The translations under genes and the position numbers were made by a program. From Microcystis wesenbergii NRERC-220 (GTDB taxonomy: Bacteria; Cyanobacteriota; Cyanobacteriia; Cyanobacteriales; Microcystaceae), in contig NZ_JAVSJA010000001.1 of NCBI RefSeq assembly GCF_032027425.1, forward strand, positions 4,476,001-4,540,000: 64,000 nucleotides of DNA. The letters run 5' to 3'. Each line of letters begins with the position of its first letter. The stretch's first letter is position 1. The notes beneath the pieces were generated by a model, which was not told the DNA's origin, ran no database searches, and saw nothing but the letters and a program-made list of their open reading frames with translations. Below are positions 1 to 8,793 of the stretch, one piece after another.

Positions 1-1
1 G

Positions 2-355
2 CAAAGAAGTCCTTTTTGGCGCAGTTCTTTGAAGATACTCGATTTTTATGGGGATGAGCATCGCATTTACTTCTGTTATCTCCATGTGGGGACGGAAATC
101 GCTAGGGTAGAGGTTCCTGCTTGGGTGGTGGAGGAGCGCGAATTACTCGATCGCTCTTTGAGTATTTTACTGGCCCAGGTGTTAAAAGGTTATGGTTATC
201 CGATCGCCTTAGCGGAAGCGCACAATTTAGCGGTGATTAAAGGTGGCGATCGCTTGCGTTTTTTTGCCCTTTTGGAACAACAGATGATTAAAGTCGGTTT
301 ACAGGATGTGGGAACATCTTATAAGGAAGCGAGAAAGCGCAGTAGTATCGCTTAA
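2..355 (+). CDS. NurA-like nuclease domain protein, C-terminal part (5' end outside window)
   Basis: The frame is open from the first bases of the window, so the gene starts upstream and only about 117 C-terminal residues are seen. The stretch reading RSSL-ILDFYG followed by RIYFCYLHVGTEIARVEVP and, near the end, AEAHNLAVI-GGDR resembles the C-terminal part of cyanobacterial NurA-domain proteins, which are 5'-3' nucleases of DNA end processing. A TTG at base 29 could be read as a start but the homology-like sequence continues upstream of it, so I treat the gene as truncated by the window edge. The catalytic aspartates of the N-terminal half are not visible, so activity cannot be judged. The family call is from memory of the conserved C-terminal motif. 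Confidence 0.6.
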   Translation, partial: QRSPFWRSSLKILDFYGDEHRIYFCYLHVGTEIARVEVPAWVVEERELLDRSLSILLAQVLKGYGYPIALAEAHNLAVIKGGDRLRFFALLEQQMIKVGLQDVGTSYKEARKRSSIA

Positions 356-460
356 TTGAGGAGACAGGGAGTGGGGAGTGGTTATGCTAAATCCAGTTAT
401 TGCGTGAGTGCCTCTCTTGATATGTAGCCCATACTCAACGGATGGCCGTATTACTTCCCA

Positions 461-596
461 CTTGATCACTCAATCCAAGTCTTTGGGGGGTTCTACCCCC
501 CAAACCCCCCGTTGGGGGCGTGGCGCCGCCCCCAAACCCCCCGCGCATTAGTTTTTCGGTGGGATGCTTACACGCAGCTGCTAATACATCTGTCAC
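461..596. repeat. Dispersed non-coding repeat, copy A
   Basis: This stretch holds C-rich and G-rich inverted blocks (TTGGGGGGTTCTACCCCCCAA) and a tail GATGCTTACACGCAGCTGCT. The same sequence, in the opposite orientation, lies at 60794-61036. No coding frame fits. The region 356-648 between the nurA end and the IS4 element otherwise contains only copies of the short repeat GAGTGCCTCTCCTGATATG (about 404 and 620). Confidence 0.75.
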
Positions 597-1198
597 AATT
601 TAACAGTCACTCCACTTGCAGGAGTGCCTCTCCTGATATGTAGCTTATCTCAAGGGGTGACAGAAAGGTTAAAGAGCTTGCTTGATAAGGCTCATAGCCG
701 TTAACCCTTTGGAGAAATAAGGGTTTTTCTGGGGTTTGAGGCGTATCAAAGAAAGGGCAAGTTCCGAAAAAATATCCATCGACTCAACCCAAAAAGTACC
801 ATAAGTCCCTATCCAAAAATCACTATGTCTTTCAGCAGAACGATTAGATTCTTTGAGGCGACAAATATAAACACGGTGGGGTAAAATATTGAGTTGTTGA
901 CCCCGTATTGTATTTAAAGAATAGGCGATAGCAATTAATAAAACAAGAGCTAAAAAACGCGGTTCGCTAACTTTAGTTTTCTCGATATTATAACCTCCCG
1001 TTTTACAATCTTTGAACATTGCTTCAATGCCAAAACGAGATTCATATAAATTTAAAGTCTCATCCAAAGAGTCAAGATTAGTAAGAAGATACCAAGGAGC
1101 TTCGGCTTGTTTACTACGGTAGCGTCTTTTCCAGCGAGTGGCCAAATTAAAAGGGCCAAGTTTATGAGCAGATGTATGATATGGCATAGAACGAGTTA

Positions 1199-2112
1199 GT
1201 TAGGACAGATGCCTGAAGGCTTTACTCACAGCATCCACAAGGTTTTCACTATCATTGATAATCTGACTAACATAGTTTTTCAATCTAGCCCAGAACTTTT
1301 CAATTTTGTTGAGGTCTGGAGAATAGGCGGGTAAAAATAGCACTTCACATCCCGCTTTAGCTAACAATTTTTTGATTCTCTCTTTGGGATGAAAACTGGC
1401 GTTATCAATGATGATAATTTGACCGGGTAGTAGTTCGGGTAATAGCAATTGTTCTATCCACTCACACACCAACTCTGTATTACAGTACCCCTCAAACACC
1501 ATTGGCGCGATCGTGGAACCACGCCACCAACCGCTGATCACACTAACTCGTTCGCTACAGTGACCTAACTTTAAAGCCTCAAATCTTTCTGATTTGTGAC
1601 AATATCCATAAGGATAATCGATGGTGTTATCTATTCCAGCTTCATCAATATAGACAAATCTTTCCGGGGCATAACCTCTGATTTTTTGGAGAAACTCTTT
1701 TCGGGCTTCTTCATCTCTTTCTCTGTAGCCATAAGTTTTTTTTTTCTAGTAAATCCAATTCTTTTGAGCGCTTGACCAATTCTCATCCTACTGACTGGGT
1801 TAGCCCATTTTTGCGCCATTTTTTCTTGGGTCAAATGCCCATATTGTTCGGCCAACTTTTGAAAGGCTTCTAAATCGTCAATTTTGGGCTTCGGCCCTCG
1901 ACGATAGTTAGTTTTAGCGGCCACCGTCCCAGTTTGTTTCTTCCGTTTCAGCCATAGGTCTAATGTATTACGACTAATATTGAGGGTGCGACAGACATGG
2001 CTTTTTTTCTCCCCTCGCTCTACGGCACTCACTGCTTTCTGTCTTAAATCATCACTATAGGGTGCTGCCATGAAAGCTTCTCCTCATTTCTTTTTCTCTA
2101 TTATGTCCTAAC
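1199..2112 (-). mobile_element. IS630-family insertion sequence (copy 1) nested in the IS4 element
   Basis: Terminal inverted repeats GTTAGGACA (1199-1207) and TGTCCTAAC (2104-2112) are flanked by TA on both sides (1197-1198 and 2113-2114), the target duplication expected of IS630/Tc1 elements. The element is 914 bp and is filled by one transposase gene that needs a -1 frameshift. Confidence 0.9.
1200..2071 (-). CDS. IS630-family transposase made by -1 slippage on an A10 run
   Basis: The first frame (from 2071) encodes a helix-turn-helix domain beginning MAAPYSDDLRQKAVSAVERG and continues to RIGFTRKKK. The second frame encodes the DDE domain with VYIDEAGID, then IIIIDNASFHP and the LPAYSPDLNKIEKFWARLK block with the last acidic residue. 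The two frames join through a run of ten A (minus strand; bases 1736-1745). Length arithmetic (872 bases plus one re-read base equals 291 codons) fits one -1 shift, giving about 290 residues, a normal IS630 size. Programmed slippage on A-runs is known in IS630 elements; that it happens here is inferred. All catalytic motifs look intact, so the element may be active. Confidence 0.85.
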
Positions 2113-3083
2113 TATCCCGCTCTTTGCTATAAATATCCGAAAAAAAATGCTGAGTCCCCGGTTGAATATCTAGAGCTTTTAGAGGTTGATAGTTTTCTTC
2201 ACCTGATAATAGCAAAGATGTTCCCTTCTTTTGTCTCAGAATAAAGGCTATCCCCTTTTCGTCTAGCCACTTTCCTAGTTGAACACTGTGAAATTCTCGG
2301 TCGCCTATCACGACAACTGGGTAGGATTTCAAAAATTTTAATACCGGCTTGAGAAAGTTTTTTTGGTTCCCTAAATTACTGCTTCCTTGTTTATCTAACA
2401 ATATCCAGTACACAGGTAACGCCCTTTTTCCACAAATAACACTAGCTACAAACAAATTTCTTCCTTTCCAATCTGTTCGGTCAATTACCAATAATAGATG
2501 TCCCAGATGCTTAAGTTTTTTCAGTTTTCTTCTTTGATGTCGATTTTTATTTTTTTCGCTAAACTCTTGCTTAATAATGTGTTTAATTAGCGGAAACCAT
2601 AACAATTTTACACTTAATTGCGGTAACTTGAGAAACCTTTGTAAATTTCTTCTTCTGCTTTCAAAGGTAATTGGTTGGGGAAATAAGGCGGCCAATCTCT
2701 CCAATTGTACTGTTCTATGGCTTTGTAGGAGCAGTATAAGAATTTGTAGAGTCAGATATTGTGCTTGTGTCAAGCTAGCTTGTAAACAGGCCTGATAGAA
2801 TGATGGTAACATATTGAAATTTTGGGTGGTTGTCTCAACCACTCTATTTCTTTTGGGTTCATTTGGCTAGAGTCTTTATCTTGATTACCTTTGAACCCCT
2901 TTGTCACCCCTTGAGGTAGCTTATACTCAACGGATTTAGTATGATTGACGAATTTGCGTTATTTCAGCTTCTATTTTCAAGTCAGGGAGCAGGGGAGCGG
3001 GGAGATGGGAGACCACTTCGTGCGCGTTGCGGGGGGAGTGGTCACTGATAACTGATAACTGGTCACTGATAACTGATGACTGA

Positions 3084-3107
3084 AAAAGGTGGGAATTACC
3101 CACCTTA
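3084..3107 (-). terminator. Rho-independent terminator after the NYN gene
   Basis: On the minus strand AAGGTGGG and CCCACCTT form an 8-bp stem with a short AT-rich loop and are followed by TTTTTC. It lies 24 bases beyond the stop codon of the NYN-domain gene. Confidence 0.75.
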
Positions 3108-3130
3108 AACTTGATTTTTGCCGAATTTTT

Positions 3131-3736
3131 CTAGCGACTGCTCCGATCTTGGTCTAAGACGCTGACGGGGAAATTATTATAACTAACGTGATGTTTGCTA
3201 GTTTTTTGAATTTCTTCTTTGATTTGATCTAGATCAACATAGCGATCGGCTACATTAATTAAACTATCACTGGTCATTGATCGCAAACTAACCACTTCCA
3301 CTCGCGCACCACGGTAACTGACGGAATCGGCAGCATAGGCCAAATCCCCATCACCACTGACAATTACTGCGGTATCATAGGAACCCACTAGCGCCATTAA
3401 ATCTACGGCAATTTCCACGTCGAGATTGGCTTTTTTGGAACCATCGGGTAATTGTACTAGGTCTTTAGCGATGACTCGATAACCATTGCGACGCATCCAG
3501 AGGAGAAATCCCTGCTGTTTTTCGTTAGTGCGATCAACTCCAGTATAAAAGAAGGCGCGCAAGAGACGAGAACCGGCAGTTAAACGACAAAGTAATTTGG
3601 TGTAGTCAATTTCGATACCTAATTGCAGAGCCGCATAAAATAAATTGGAACCATCGATAAAAATCGCCACACGACCGCGATTTTCTAGCACTTGTTCGGG
3701 GGTGAAGACTGGGGCTGTGTCATAATCATCAAACAT
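3131..3736 (-). CDS. NYN-domain (LabA/DUF88-type) putative ribonuclease
   Basis: This 201-residue protein has the PIN-like NYN fold signature: VAIFIDGSNLFYA with Asp28, LDVEIAVDLM with Asp106, and VIVSGDGDLAY with Asp129 and Asp131, the acidic cluster expected to bind metal. The family includes LabA of Synechococcus, which affects circadian output, and general RNA-processing NYN nucleases; which role applies here cannot be told from sequence. The start MFDDYDTAPVFTP is the first ATG of the frame. It is monocistronic by appearance, with its own terminator downstream and metG about 100 bases upstream on the same strand. Catalytic residues appear complete. Confidence 0.8.
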   Translation of the reverse strand: MFDDYDTAPVFTPEQVLENRGRVAIFIDGSNLFYAALQLGIEIDYTKLLCRLTAGSRLLRAFFYTGVDRTNEKQQGFLLWMRRNGYRVIAKDLVQLPDGSKKANLDVEIAVDLMALVGSYDTAVIVSGDGDLAYAADSVSYRGARVEVVSLRSMTSDSLINVADRYVDLDQIKEEIQKTSKHHVSYNNFPVSVLDQDRSSR

Positions 3737-3834
3737 TTTTTTCCCTCGTTTGTTAAAAGTTTAGTGTTGAGTGTTTGCCAGTTGTATCCCAAAGGACAAC
3801 AGACCTTAAAAAATAGAGTTATTAAAAAATTCCT

Positions 3835-5448
3835 TTAGGAATCGTTTAACGGCAGTTCTAGTTTAGAAAAGATCGGTTCAGGTGTTCCTAGTTGTGGATT
3901 TGTGGGTAATCCCCATTGACAGTGTTTGGAAAAAGAGACACGATCAGGGGAGTTTTCCCCGTCCTCCGACCTGAAAGTATTAAAATCAATAACAAAACCT
4001 AGTTGTTGATAAATTTTACTGCTCAAGGTCGGTATTATCGGTGAGAGTAGGTAGGCAGAGAGTCTTACGGATTCCAAAACTGCGTAGAGGACTTGTTCTA
4101 CTGCTGCCTGTTGTTTCTGTTTAAATAAACTCCAGGGCGCACTTTCATCGATAAACTTGTTACTAGCACGAATTAACGCCAGTATTTCCTCACAGGCTTG
4201 ATTAAATTGTAGCGCATCATACTTCTGTTCAACAATGCCCCCTAGATTGATCCCCATATTCTTAAGACGATTATCGTTGGGGATATCTACGCCAGTCAAC
4301 TGGGGGGGGATATTTTGGCAGTATTTTTTAACCATGCCTAGGGTGCGATTGAGGAGGTTGCCTAAATCGTTGGCTAAATCCGCGTTAAGAATATTAACAA
4401 ATCTGGTTTCCTGAAAATCGCCATCCTGTCCTAATTCAATCTCTTTGACGAAATAGTAACGGACGGCATCGGCCCCATAGCGCTCAACCAAATCGAAGGG
4501 ATCGAGGGTATTACCGAGACTTTTGCCCATTTTCCGCCCGTCTTTGGTCAAAAAGCCATGGCCGAATACTCTTTTGGGCAAGGGTAAACCCGCCGACATT
4601 AGCATAGCCGGCCAATAAATGGCATGGAATCTTAATATATCTTTACCGATCAGATGCAGATCGATCGGCCACCATTTGGCCAAGGCATTTTCTAGGGTGG
4701 GTTCGTCTTCGGGGTCGAGAAGGGCGGTAACATAGCCAAGAAGGGCATCAAACCAAACGTAGATGGTATGCTGACCATCGTGGGGAATGGGAAACCCCCA
4801 AGCCACATTAACCCTAGAGATGGAGAAGTCCTGTAGTCCTTGGTTGACGAAGTTGAGAACCTCATTACGTCGGCTTTCTGGTTGAATAAAATCGGGTTGC
4901 TCTTGGTAAAGTTGTTCTAGTTGTGCCTGATACTTAGAGAGACGGAAAAAATAGTTTTCCTCGTCGCGCCATTCGGCGGCCAGATTAGTATGAATGGGAC
5001 AACAGCCATTATCTAACAGTTCTCTTTTTTCCTTAAATTCTTCACAGGCGACGCAATACCAACCCTGTTGGCGATCAAGATAGATATCGCCCTTTTCCCA
5101 GACTCTTTCAAAAAATTCGTTAACAATTGCCTGATGACGGGGGGCAGTGGTGCGACTAAAGCGATCGTACTGGATGTGTAGCTTTGCCCAGAGATTGGCA
5201 AAACTGGTGGCGATGCGATCGCAGTGTTCCTGGGGATTGAGTCCTTTGGCTGCCGCAGTCCGTTCGATTTTCTGTCCGTGTTCGTCGGTTCCTGTAATTA
5301 GGAGGACAGAATTGCCCTGTAACCGCTGCCATCGTGCCATAACATCCGCTACGATCGTTGTGTAAGCACTACCGATGTGAGGGATATCGTTGACATAATA
5401 AAGAGGTGTTGTTAAAGCAAATGTTTTTCGCTCATTTAAATCATTCAT
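3835..5448 (-). CDS. metG: Methionyl-tRNA synthetase
   Basis: Charges tRNA-Met in the cytoplasm. The 537-residue class I synthetase shows the HIGH-type motif PHIGSAY at about residues 23-29, the KMSKS-type motif as KMGKS at 306-310, and a zinc-knuckle-like insert with CVACEEF and NGCCPIH near residue 130. The C-terminal anticodon-binding helical domain is present, and the extra C-terminal tRNA-binding domain of longer MetG proteins is absent, typical for the short cyanobacterial form. The ATG at 5448 gives the sequence MNDLNERKTFALTTPLYYVN. The plsC-like gene is divergent across a 150-bp gap. Confidence 0.97.
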   Translation of the reverse strand: MNDLNERKTFALTTPLYYVNDIPHIGSAYTTIVADVMARWQRLQGNSVLLITGTDEHGQKIERTAAAKGLNPQEHCDRIATSFANLWAKLHIQYDRFSRTTAPRHQAIVNEFFERVWEKGDIYLDRQQGWYCVACEEFKEKRELLDNGCCPIHTNLAAEWRDEENYFFRLSKYQAQLEQLYQEQPDFIQPESRRNEVLNFVNQGLQDFSISRVNVAWGFPIPHDGQHTIYVWFDALLGYVTALLDPEDEPTLENALAKWWPIDLHLIGKDILRFHAIYWPAMLMSAGLPLPKRVFGHGFLTKDGRKMGKSLGNTLDPFDLVERYGADAVRYYFVKEIELGQDGDFQETRFVNILNADLANDLGNLLNRTLGMVKKYCQNIPPQLTGVDIPNDNRLKNMGINLGGIVEQKYDALQFNQACEEILALIRASNKFIDESAPWSLFKQKQQAAVEQVLYAVLESVRLSAYLLSPIIPTLSSKIYQQLGFVIDFNTFRSEDGENSPDRVSFSKHCQWGLPTNPQLGTPEPIFSKLELPLNDS

Positions 5449-5601
5449 GAAATTTATTTTTTTAAATAGATGAGGCTGCCCTAAGGCTGATCTGTGGATG
5501 ATTAGGACATAATGTCCATATTTTATGATACTTTAATTCCGTTTTATCCTTTAATTGTGGTCTAAGTCAATAAAAACAATCTTAAGGCCGATTTTTTTTT
5601 T

Positions 5602-6318
5602 ATGACTCTGCTTACCCCCCTATCTACCTCTCGTTTAATTCTTGATACCACACGCACGGGCCTGTTTACCGTCGGTCAAGAAAATCTACCCAGCCAAGGA
5701 GTGGCGATCGTGGTAAGTAACCATCGCAGCTTTTTGGACGCGCCGATCTTAATTCAAGCTTTGGGCAAAACTCTCCCGATCGCCTGTCATCACTACATGG
5801 GAAAAACGCCGCTTTTGCGGGAATTAATCGGAGAATTGGGCTGTTTTCCCTTTGATACCCCCGAAAAACGCCACCAGACTTTTTTTCGGCAAGCAACGGA
5901 TTTTTTACAGTCCGGACGATGGATCGGTTTATTTCCAGAAGGTGGCTCGCCGATGTTAAATTTGACTCCTCCTCGTCAAATTAGCCGTTTTCAAAGCGGA
6001 TTTGCCCATTTAGCTCTGCGTTGTCCCGTGGAGAATCTATCGGTCTTACCTGTGGCTATTCTCTCTGAGTCGGAAACTGCTATTAGTCCTTTTCCCGTGC
6101 GTTTGCTACGCTGGTTAGATACCACGGAACCTTTATTCGATCAAGATGGTTGGCATCCCGTTGTATTTTATCATCGTGTCAAGGTGGCGATCGGTCGTCC
6201 CTACCGAATTACTGAAAGCGATCGCTCAGATTATCAAGGTAAACAAGGAAAAAAAGCGATTAATCGTTTAATTGGTCATTGTCAGTCGGAAATTAGCGAT
6301 TTATTGCTGAAAGGGTAA
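5602..6318 (+). CDS. 1-acyl-sn-glycerol-3-phosphate acyltransferase family protein
   Basis: A 238-residue member of the PlsC family, which transfers an acyl chain to lysophosphatidic acid in membrane lipid synthesis. The catalytic H-X4-D motif is NHRSFLD (His41, Asp46) and the phosphate-binding block is FPEGG at 111-115. There is no clear membrane segment, so it probably sits on the membrane surface. The substrate is inferred from the family; related proteins also remodel other lipids. The ATG at 5602 follows a T-run and lacks a strong ribosome site. After its stop lie only tandem repeats. Confidence 0.85.
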   Translation: MTLLTPLSTSRLILDTTRTGLFTVGQENLPSQGVAIVVSNHRSFLDAPILIQALGKTLPIACHHYMGKTPLLRELIGELGCFPFDTPEKRHQTFFRQATDFLQSGRWIGLFPEGGSPMLNLTPPRQISRFQSGFAHLALRCPVENLSVLPVAILSESETAISPFPVRLLRWLDTTEPLFDQDGWHPVVFYHRVKVAIGRPYRITESDRSDYQGKQGKKAINRLIGHCQSEISDLLLKG

Positions 6319-6474
6319 GTCAGGAGACAGGAGACAGCCTTGAATCAGTTATCAGTTATCAGTTATCAGTTATCAGATGTGAGTTTTCAGTTCACTGATT
6401 ACTGTTTACTGTTCACTGAAAATACTTCCCACTTCCTAACTCATAATTCATAATTGATACTGGAGTGATTTGTT

Positions 6475-6566
6475 ATAAGTAGGGAGGCACAATTATTTGT
6501 AGGATGGGTTAGCGGTAGCCTAACATGATCGGGCGTTGGGTTTCATGCTTCAACCCAACCTACGTT
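6475..6566. repeat. MITE-like palindromic repeat, copy A
   Basis: About 90 bp beginning AAGTAGGGAGGCACAATT and ending AACCCAACCTACG, with complementary halves (GTAGGATGGGTTAGCGG against the CCAACCTAC end). An inverted copy lies at 15632-15720. No protein is encoded. The rest of the 6319-6722 gap holds AGTTATC heptamer repeats (about 6340-6375) and the 16-bp array described next. Confidence 0.75.
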
Positions 6567-6567
6567 C

Positions 6568-6641
6568 TAGGGTTGATTCAAGGTAGGGTTGATTCAAGGT
6601 AGGGTTGATTCAAGGTAGGGTTGATTCATGAATCAACCCTA
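6568..6641. repeat. Tandem 16-bp repeat array (four units plus an inverted end)
   Basis: The unit AGGGTTGATTCAAGGT is repeated head to tail four times and ends in the inverted form TTCATGAATCAACCCT. The same unit, in complement, forms a longer array at 60850-60989. Spacing is exact with no spacer sequence, so this is a minisatellite and not a CRISPR array. Confidence 0.85.
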
Positions 6642-6722
6642 CCCCGACTGTTTACTGTTCACTGAAAATACTTCCCACTTCCTAACTCATAATTCATAAT
6701 TCATAATTCATAATCCTTTTTC

Positions 6723-7403
6723 TTATTGCGCTAATATTCTGACTAGCTCTGCTTTCTTCATCTTGCTTAAACCAACGATTCCCTTTTCTTTGGCTAGAGT
6801 CTTTAATTCAGAAACAGTCTTGAGTTTGAGAGTTTCTTCTGAAAATTCCTCAATCACTGGTTGAGGAGTGAGATAAAAGACAGTTTTGAGTAAATCTAAT
6901 CCCTTCCCTTTTGTAATTCCACACTTGAGGGCAACAATTGAGTCTAAACTCTTCCAGAATTGACGGGGAGCCTCATCAATCCTAGCAGTAGCAGTAGCTA
7001 ATTTAACTGTTTTTAGGGGGCTATTCGGTTGTTCAATTAAGAACTGTAAAGCAGATTTAATTTCTTCTCTTGAAGCTGTTGAAAGATTTAGTTTTGGGGT
7101 TTCTTCTCTTGCCAAAACTCTGGATATATTCCTAGCATCTTCTGTTCCATCGGCAATAATACACCAAATTCTTTCTAGTCCAGCCCTTTCAGCCACAGCA
7201 TAAACAAATGAGTTGCCGATAACTTCATAGCGATCCTCTGATAATTCTTTGACGATTACAGGCAGCCAATTGCGTCCACCTGTCTGCTGTAATAGTTTGG
7301 CAGTAACTTCAATTAAAAAACTATCAGCATCGGTCCCATTGGTAATTTCTATTTCATCTAGGTATAGATACTTTAAAGTACCAATATCGGTATATTCCAT
7401 CAT
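6723..7403 (-). CDS. ParB-like protein with C-terminal Rho-N/SAP-like domain
   Basis: A 226-residue protein with two recognisable parts. Residues 12-85 follow the ParB/Srx N-terminal pattern (YLYLDEIEITNG, then NWLPVIVKELSEDRYEVIG and AERAGLERIWCIIAD), but the GERR-type motif that binds CTP in true ParB is replaced by GNSF. Residues 192-226 (LKTVSELKTLAKEKGI-GLSKMKKAELVRIL) look like a Rho N-terminal or SAP-like helical module that binds nucleic acid. The start overlaps the upstream ParA-fusion gene by four bases (ATGA), which implies translational coupling. A partition or DNA-tethering partner of the ATPase is the natural inference; no function is proven, and the missing CTP motif argues against canonical ParB behaviour. 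Confidence 0.65.
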   Translation of the reverse strand: MMEYTDIGTLKYLYLDEIEITNGTDADSFLIEVTAKLLQQTGGRNWLPVIVKELSEDRYEVIGNSFVYAVAERAGLERIWCIIADGTEDARNISRVLAREETPKLNLSTASREEIKSALQFLIEQPNSPLKTVKLATATARIDEAPRQFWKSLDSIVALKCGITKGKGLDLLKTVFYLTPQPVIEEFSEETLKLKTVSELKTLAKEKGIVGLSKMKKAELVRILAQ

Positions 7404-8734
7404 TGTAAAAAATACTCCTTTGCTAAGTCTTGGTAGTAGTAATAAACGGAAATATGTTTATAAACGGCAGGCACGCGCTCAAAAGCAGCACTGGCTATAA
7501 TAGCGTATTCTGGCAGGTGGTGAATATGTAAATCTTTTTTGGCAGGAGCGAGTTTGGGATAAAAATAGGGTACAAGGTTTTTGTCATTTTTTAGTATTTG
7601 ATTAATTTCTTTTTGGGCAAGCTGTAACTGTGGTTGAGTAATCTTCTCACCGTTGAAAAAAATTGGTAAGGCTATGGGAGTCCCATCTTTTTTTGATTTT
7701 TGCATTTCCGGCAGAAACTCCTTGATGGCAGTGGCTGCATTATTAAGGGAGAATGAATTGTTATGTTTTGTGGGTAAGAGGACAACATCGGCAGCATAAA
7801 CAGCCAGCTGGCTAGTAAATCGCCAATTGGGAGCTGCATCTATAAAGATGTAATCATATTCATATCTAGCTAAGTCTAATTTTCTATGGAGAGTGGATAT
7901 TTTCATTTTAGAATGATATTCAAATTCCGTCAGCCCTGCTATTTTAGGATCAGCAGGAACAACATCGAAGGTGATTTGGAGTTTTGTATTTTTAAAAATA
8001 TAAGGAATAATCACTGATTTTAGATCAATATTCTTATCAGTTAAAGCCTTTTCTAGTAGTCCATTTTGTGGTTTTATATTTAGGAGAGAGCTAGTTAAAT
8101 CTCGTTGATTAAAATCAAAGTCTAAAACTAAAACTTTTTTACCTAAAAAAGCAAGAATAGCCGCAAGATTTATGGTTGTGGTGGTTTTGCCTACACCGCC
8201 TTTATTATTGTAAACAGTAACCGTTAATGCTTTGGGAGTCTTGTCAATTTTTGTCTTGATCAGAGCTATAGTATCATCAATGTTATCAGGGGTTAGCTGT
8301 ATGCAAGTAGTAGCAGGAAAAATTGTTTTACCGTGTTTTCTAAATAACTGGATGTGTAAACTATTAGTGATAATTCCCCATTGGGATGCTTTACAGTTAG
8401 TCCCTAATAACTGACGCTTTAACTGATTGACAGTTGACGCATACTTTGGACTATTTTCAGTTAGGTTAATCTCTCTACCCTTTAACTCTATCAGCAGAAA
8501 AGGATTACTCTTTGTCTGTAAAAAAATATCGTTTCCTAGGTTTCTCCGAGTGGCAAAGTCGGTAATCCCACCGCCTCCCGTGTCGTACTGTGGAATTATC
8601 TCCGTGGTTGAAAATCCTAAATATGATATCAGGTAAGGTGCAAAGTTTGTGCTAACAATCGCTTCAGACGCACTTTGAGGCAAATGCTGAAGATAAGATT
8701 TGAGACTTTTTACTTTGGGGGTGTTATCTTTCAT
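7400..8734 (-). CDS. PD-(D/E)XK nuclease-like domain fused to ParA-family ATPase
   Basis: This 444-residue protein is a fusion. Residues 1-155 resemble the HsdR-type N-terminal nuclease fold: Asp59 in GGGGITDFATRR, the E-x-K pair Glu83/Lys85 in LLIELKGREI, and ASQWGIITNSLHIQLFRKHG at about 116-135. From residue 171 a ParA/MinD ATPase begins with the deviant Walker A YNNKGGVGKTTTTINLA (177-186), then VLVLDFDFNQRD and YIFIDAAPNWRF. The ParB-like gene follows with a 4-base overlap. The gene start lies only about 20 bases from the end of an IsrB element, so its native promoter may have been displaced. Each domain is supported by visible motifs; the combined role (plasmid partition relic, defence, or both) is inference. 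Confidence 0.75.
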   Translation of the reverse strand: MKDNTPKVKSLKSYLQHLPQSASEAIVSTNFAPYLISYLGFSTTEIIPQYDTGGGGITDFATRRNLGNDIFLQTKSNPFLLIELKGREINLTENSPKYASTVNQLKRQLLGTNCKASQWGIITNSLHIQLFRKHGKTIFPATTCIQLTPDNIDDTIALIKTKIDKTPKALTVTVYNNKGGVGKTTTTINLAAILAFLGKKVLVLDFDFNQRDLTSSLLNIKPQNGLLEKALTDKNIDLKSVIIPYIFKNTKLQITFDVVPADPKIAGLTEFEYHSKMKISTLHRKLDLARYEYDYIFIDAAPNWRFTSQLAVYAADVVLLPTKHNNSFSLNNAATAIKEFLPEMQKSKKDGTPIALPIFFNGEKITQPQLQLAQKEINQILKNDKNLVPYFYPKLAPAKKDLHIHHLPEYAIIASAAFERVPAVYKHISVYYYYQDLAKEYFLQ

Positions 8735-8793
8735 CGAAAAAATGGGTCTGAAACCCCGCCCTTTAGCGATAGCGGAGGGCAGCTTTATATGAG

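Larger units (their letters stand above)
669..2842 (-). pseudogene. IS4-family DDE transposase, split by IS630
   Basis: The N-terminal part (2108-2842) contains LLVIDRTDWKGR, the first DDE aspartate region, and VVVIGDREFHS, the second. The C-terminal part (669-1187) contains WYLLTN and YESRFGIEAMFKDCKTGGYN, the Y-(2)-R-(3)-E-(6)-K signature of IS4 transposases. The IS630 element separates them. Rejoining the halves at one TA by hand does not restore one frame: the C-terminal frame is offset by one base and the join region encodes about 15 residues with no evident counterpart. The gene therefore probably carried a lesion before, or acquired one besides, the IS630 insertion. It cannot make a functional transposase as it stands. 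Confidence 0.85.
649..2915 (-). mobile_element. IS4-family insertion sequence, interrupted by an IS630 element
   Basis: The ends carry a perfect 14-bp inverted repeat, CTCAAGGGGTGACA, at 649 and at 2915 reading inwards. A 9-bp direct duplication, GTAGCTTAT, flanks it at 640-648 and 2916-2924. It landed inside a copy of the dispersed repeat whose intact form reads CTGATATGTAGCTTATACTC. Without the nested IS630 (914 bp plus a TA) the element would be about 1.35 kb, normal for an IS4-type element with one transposase. Confidence 0.9.
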
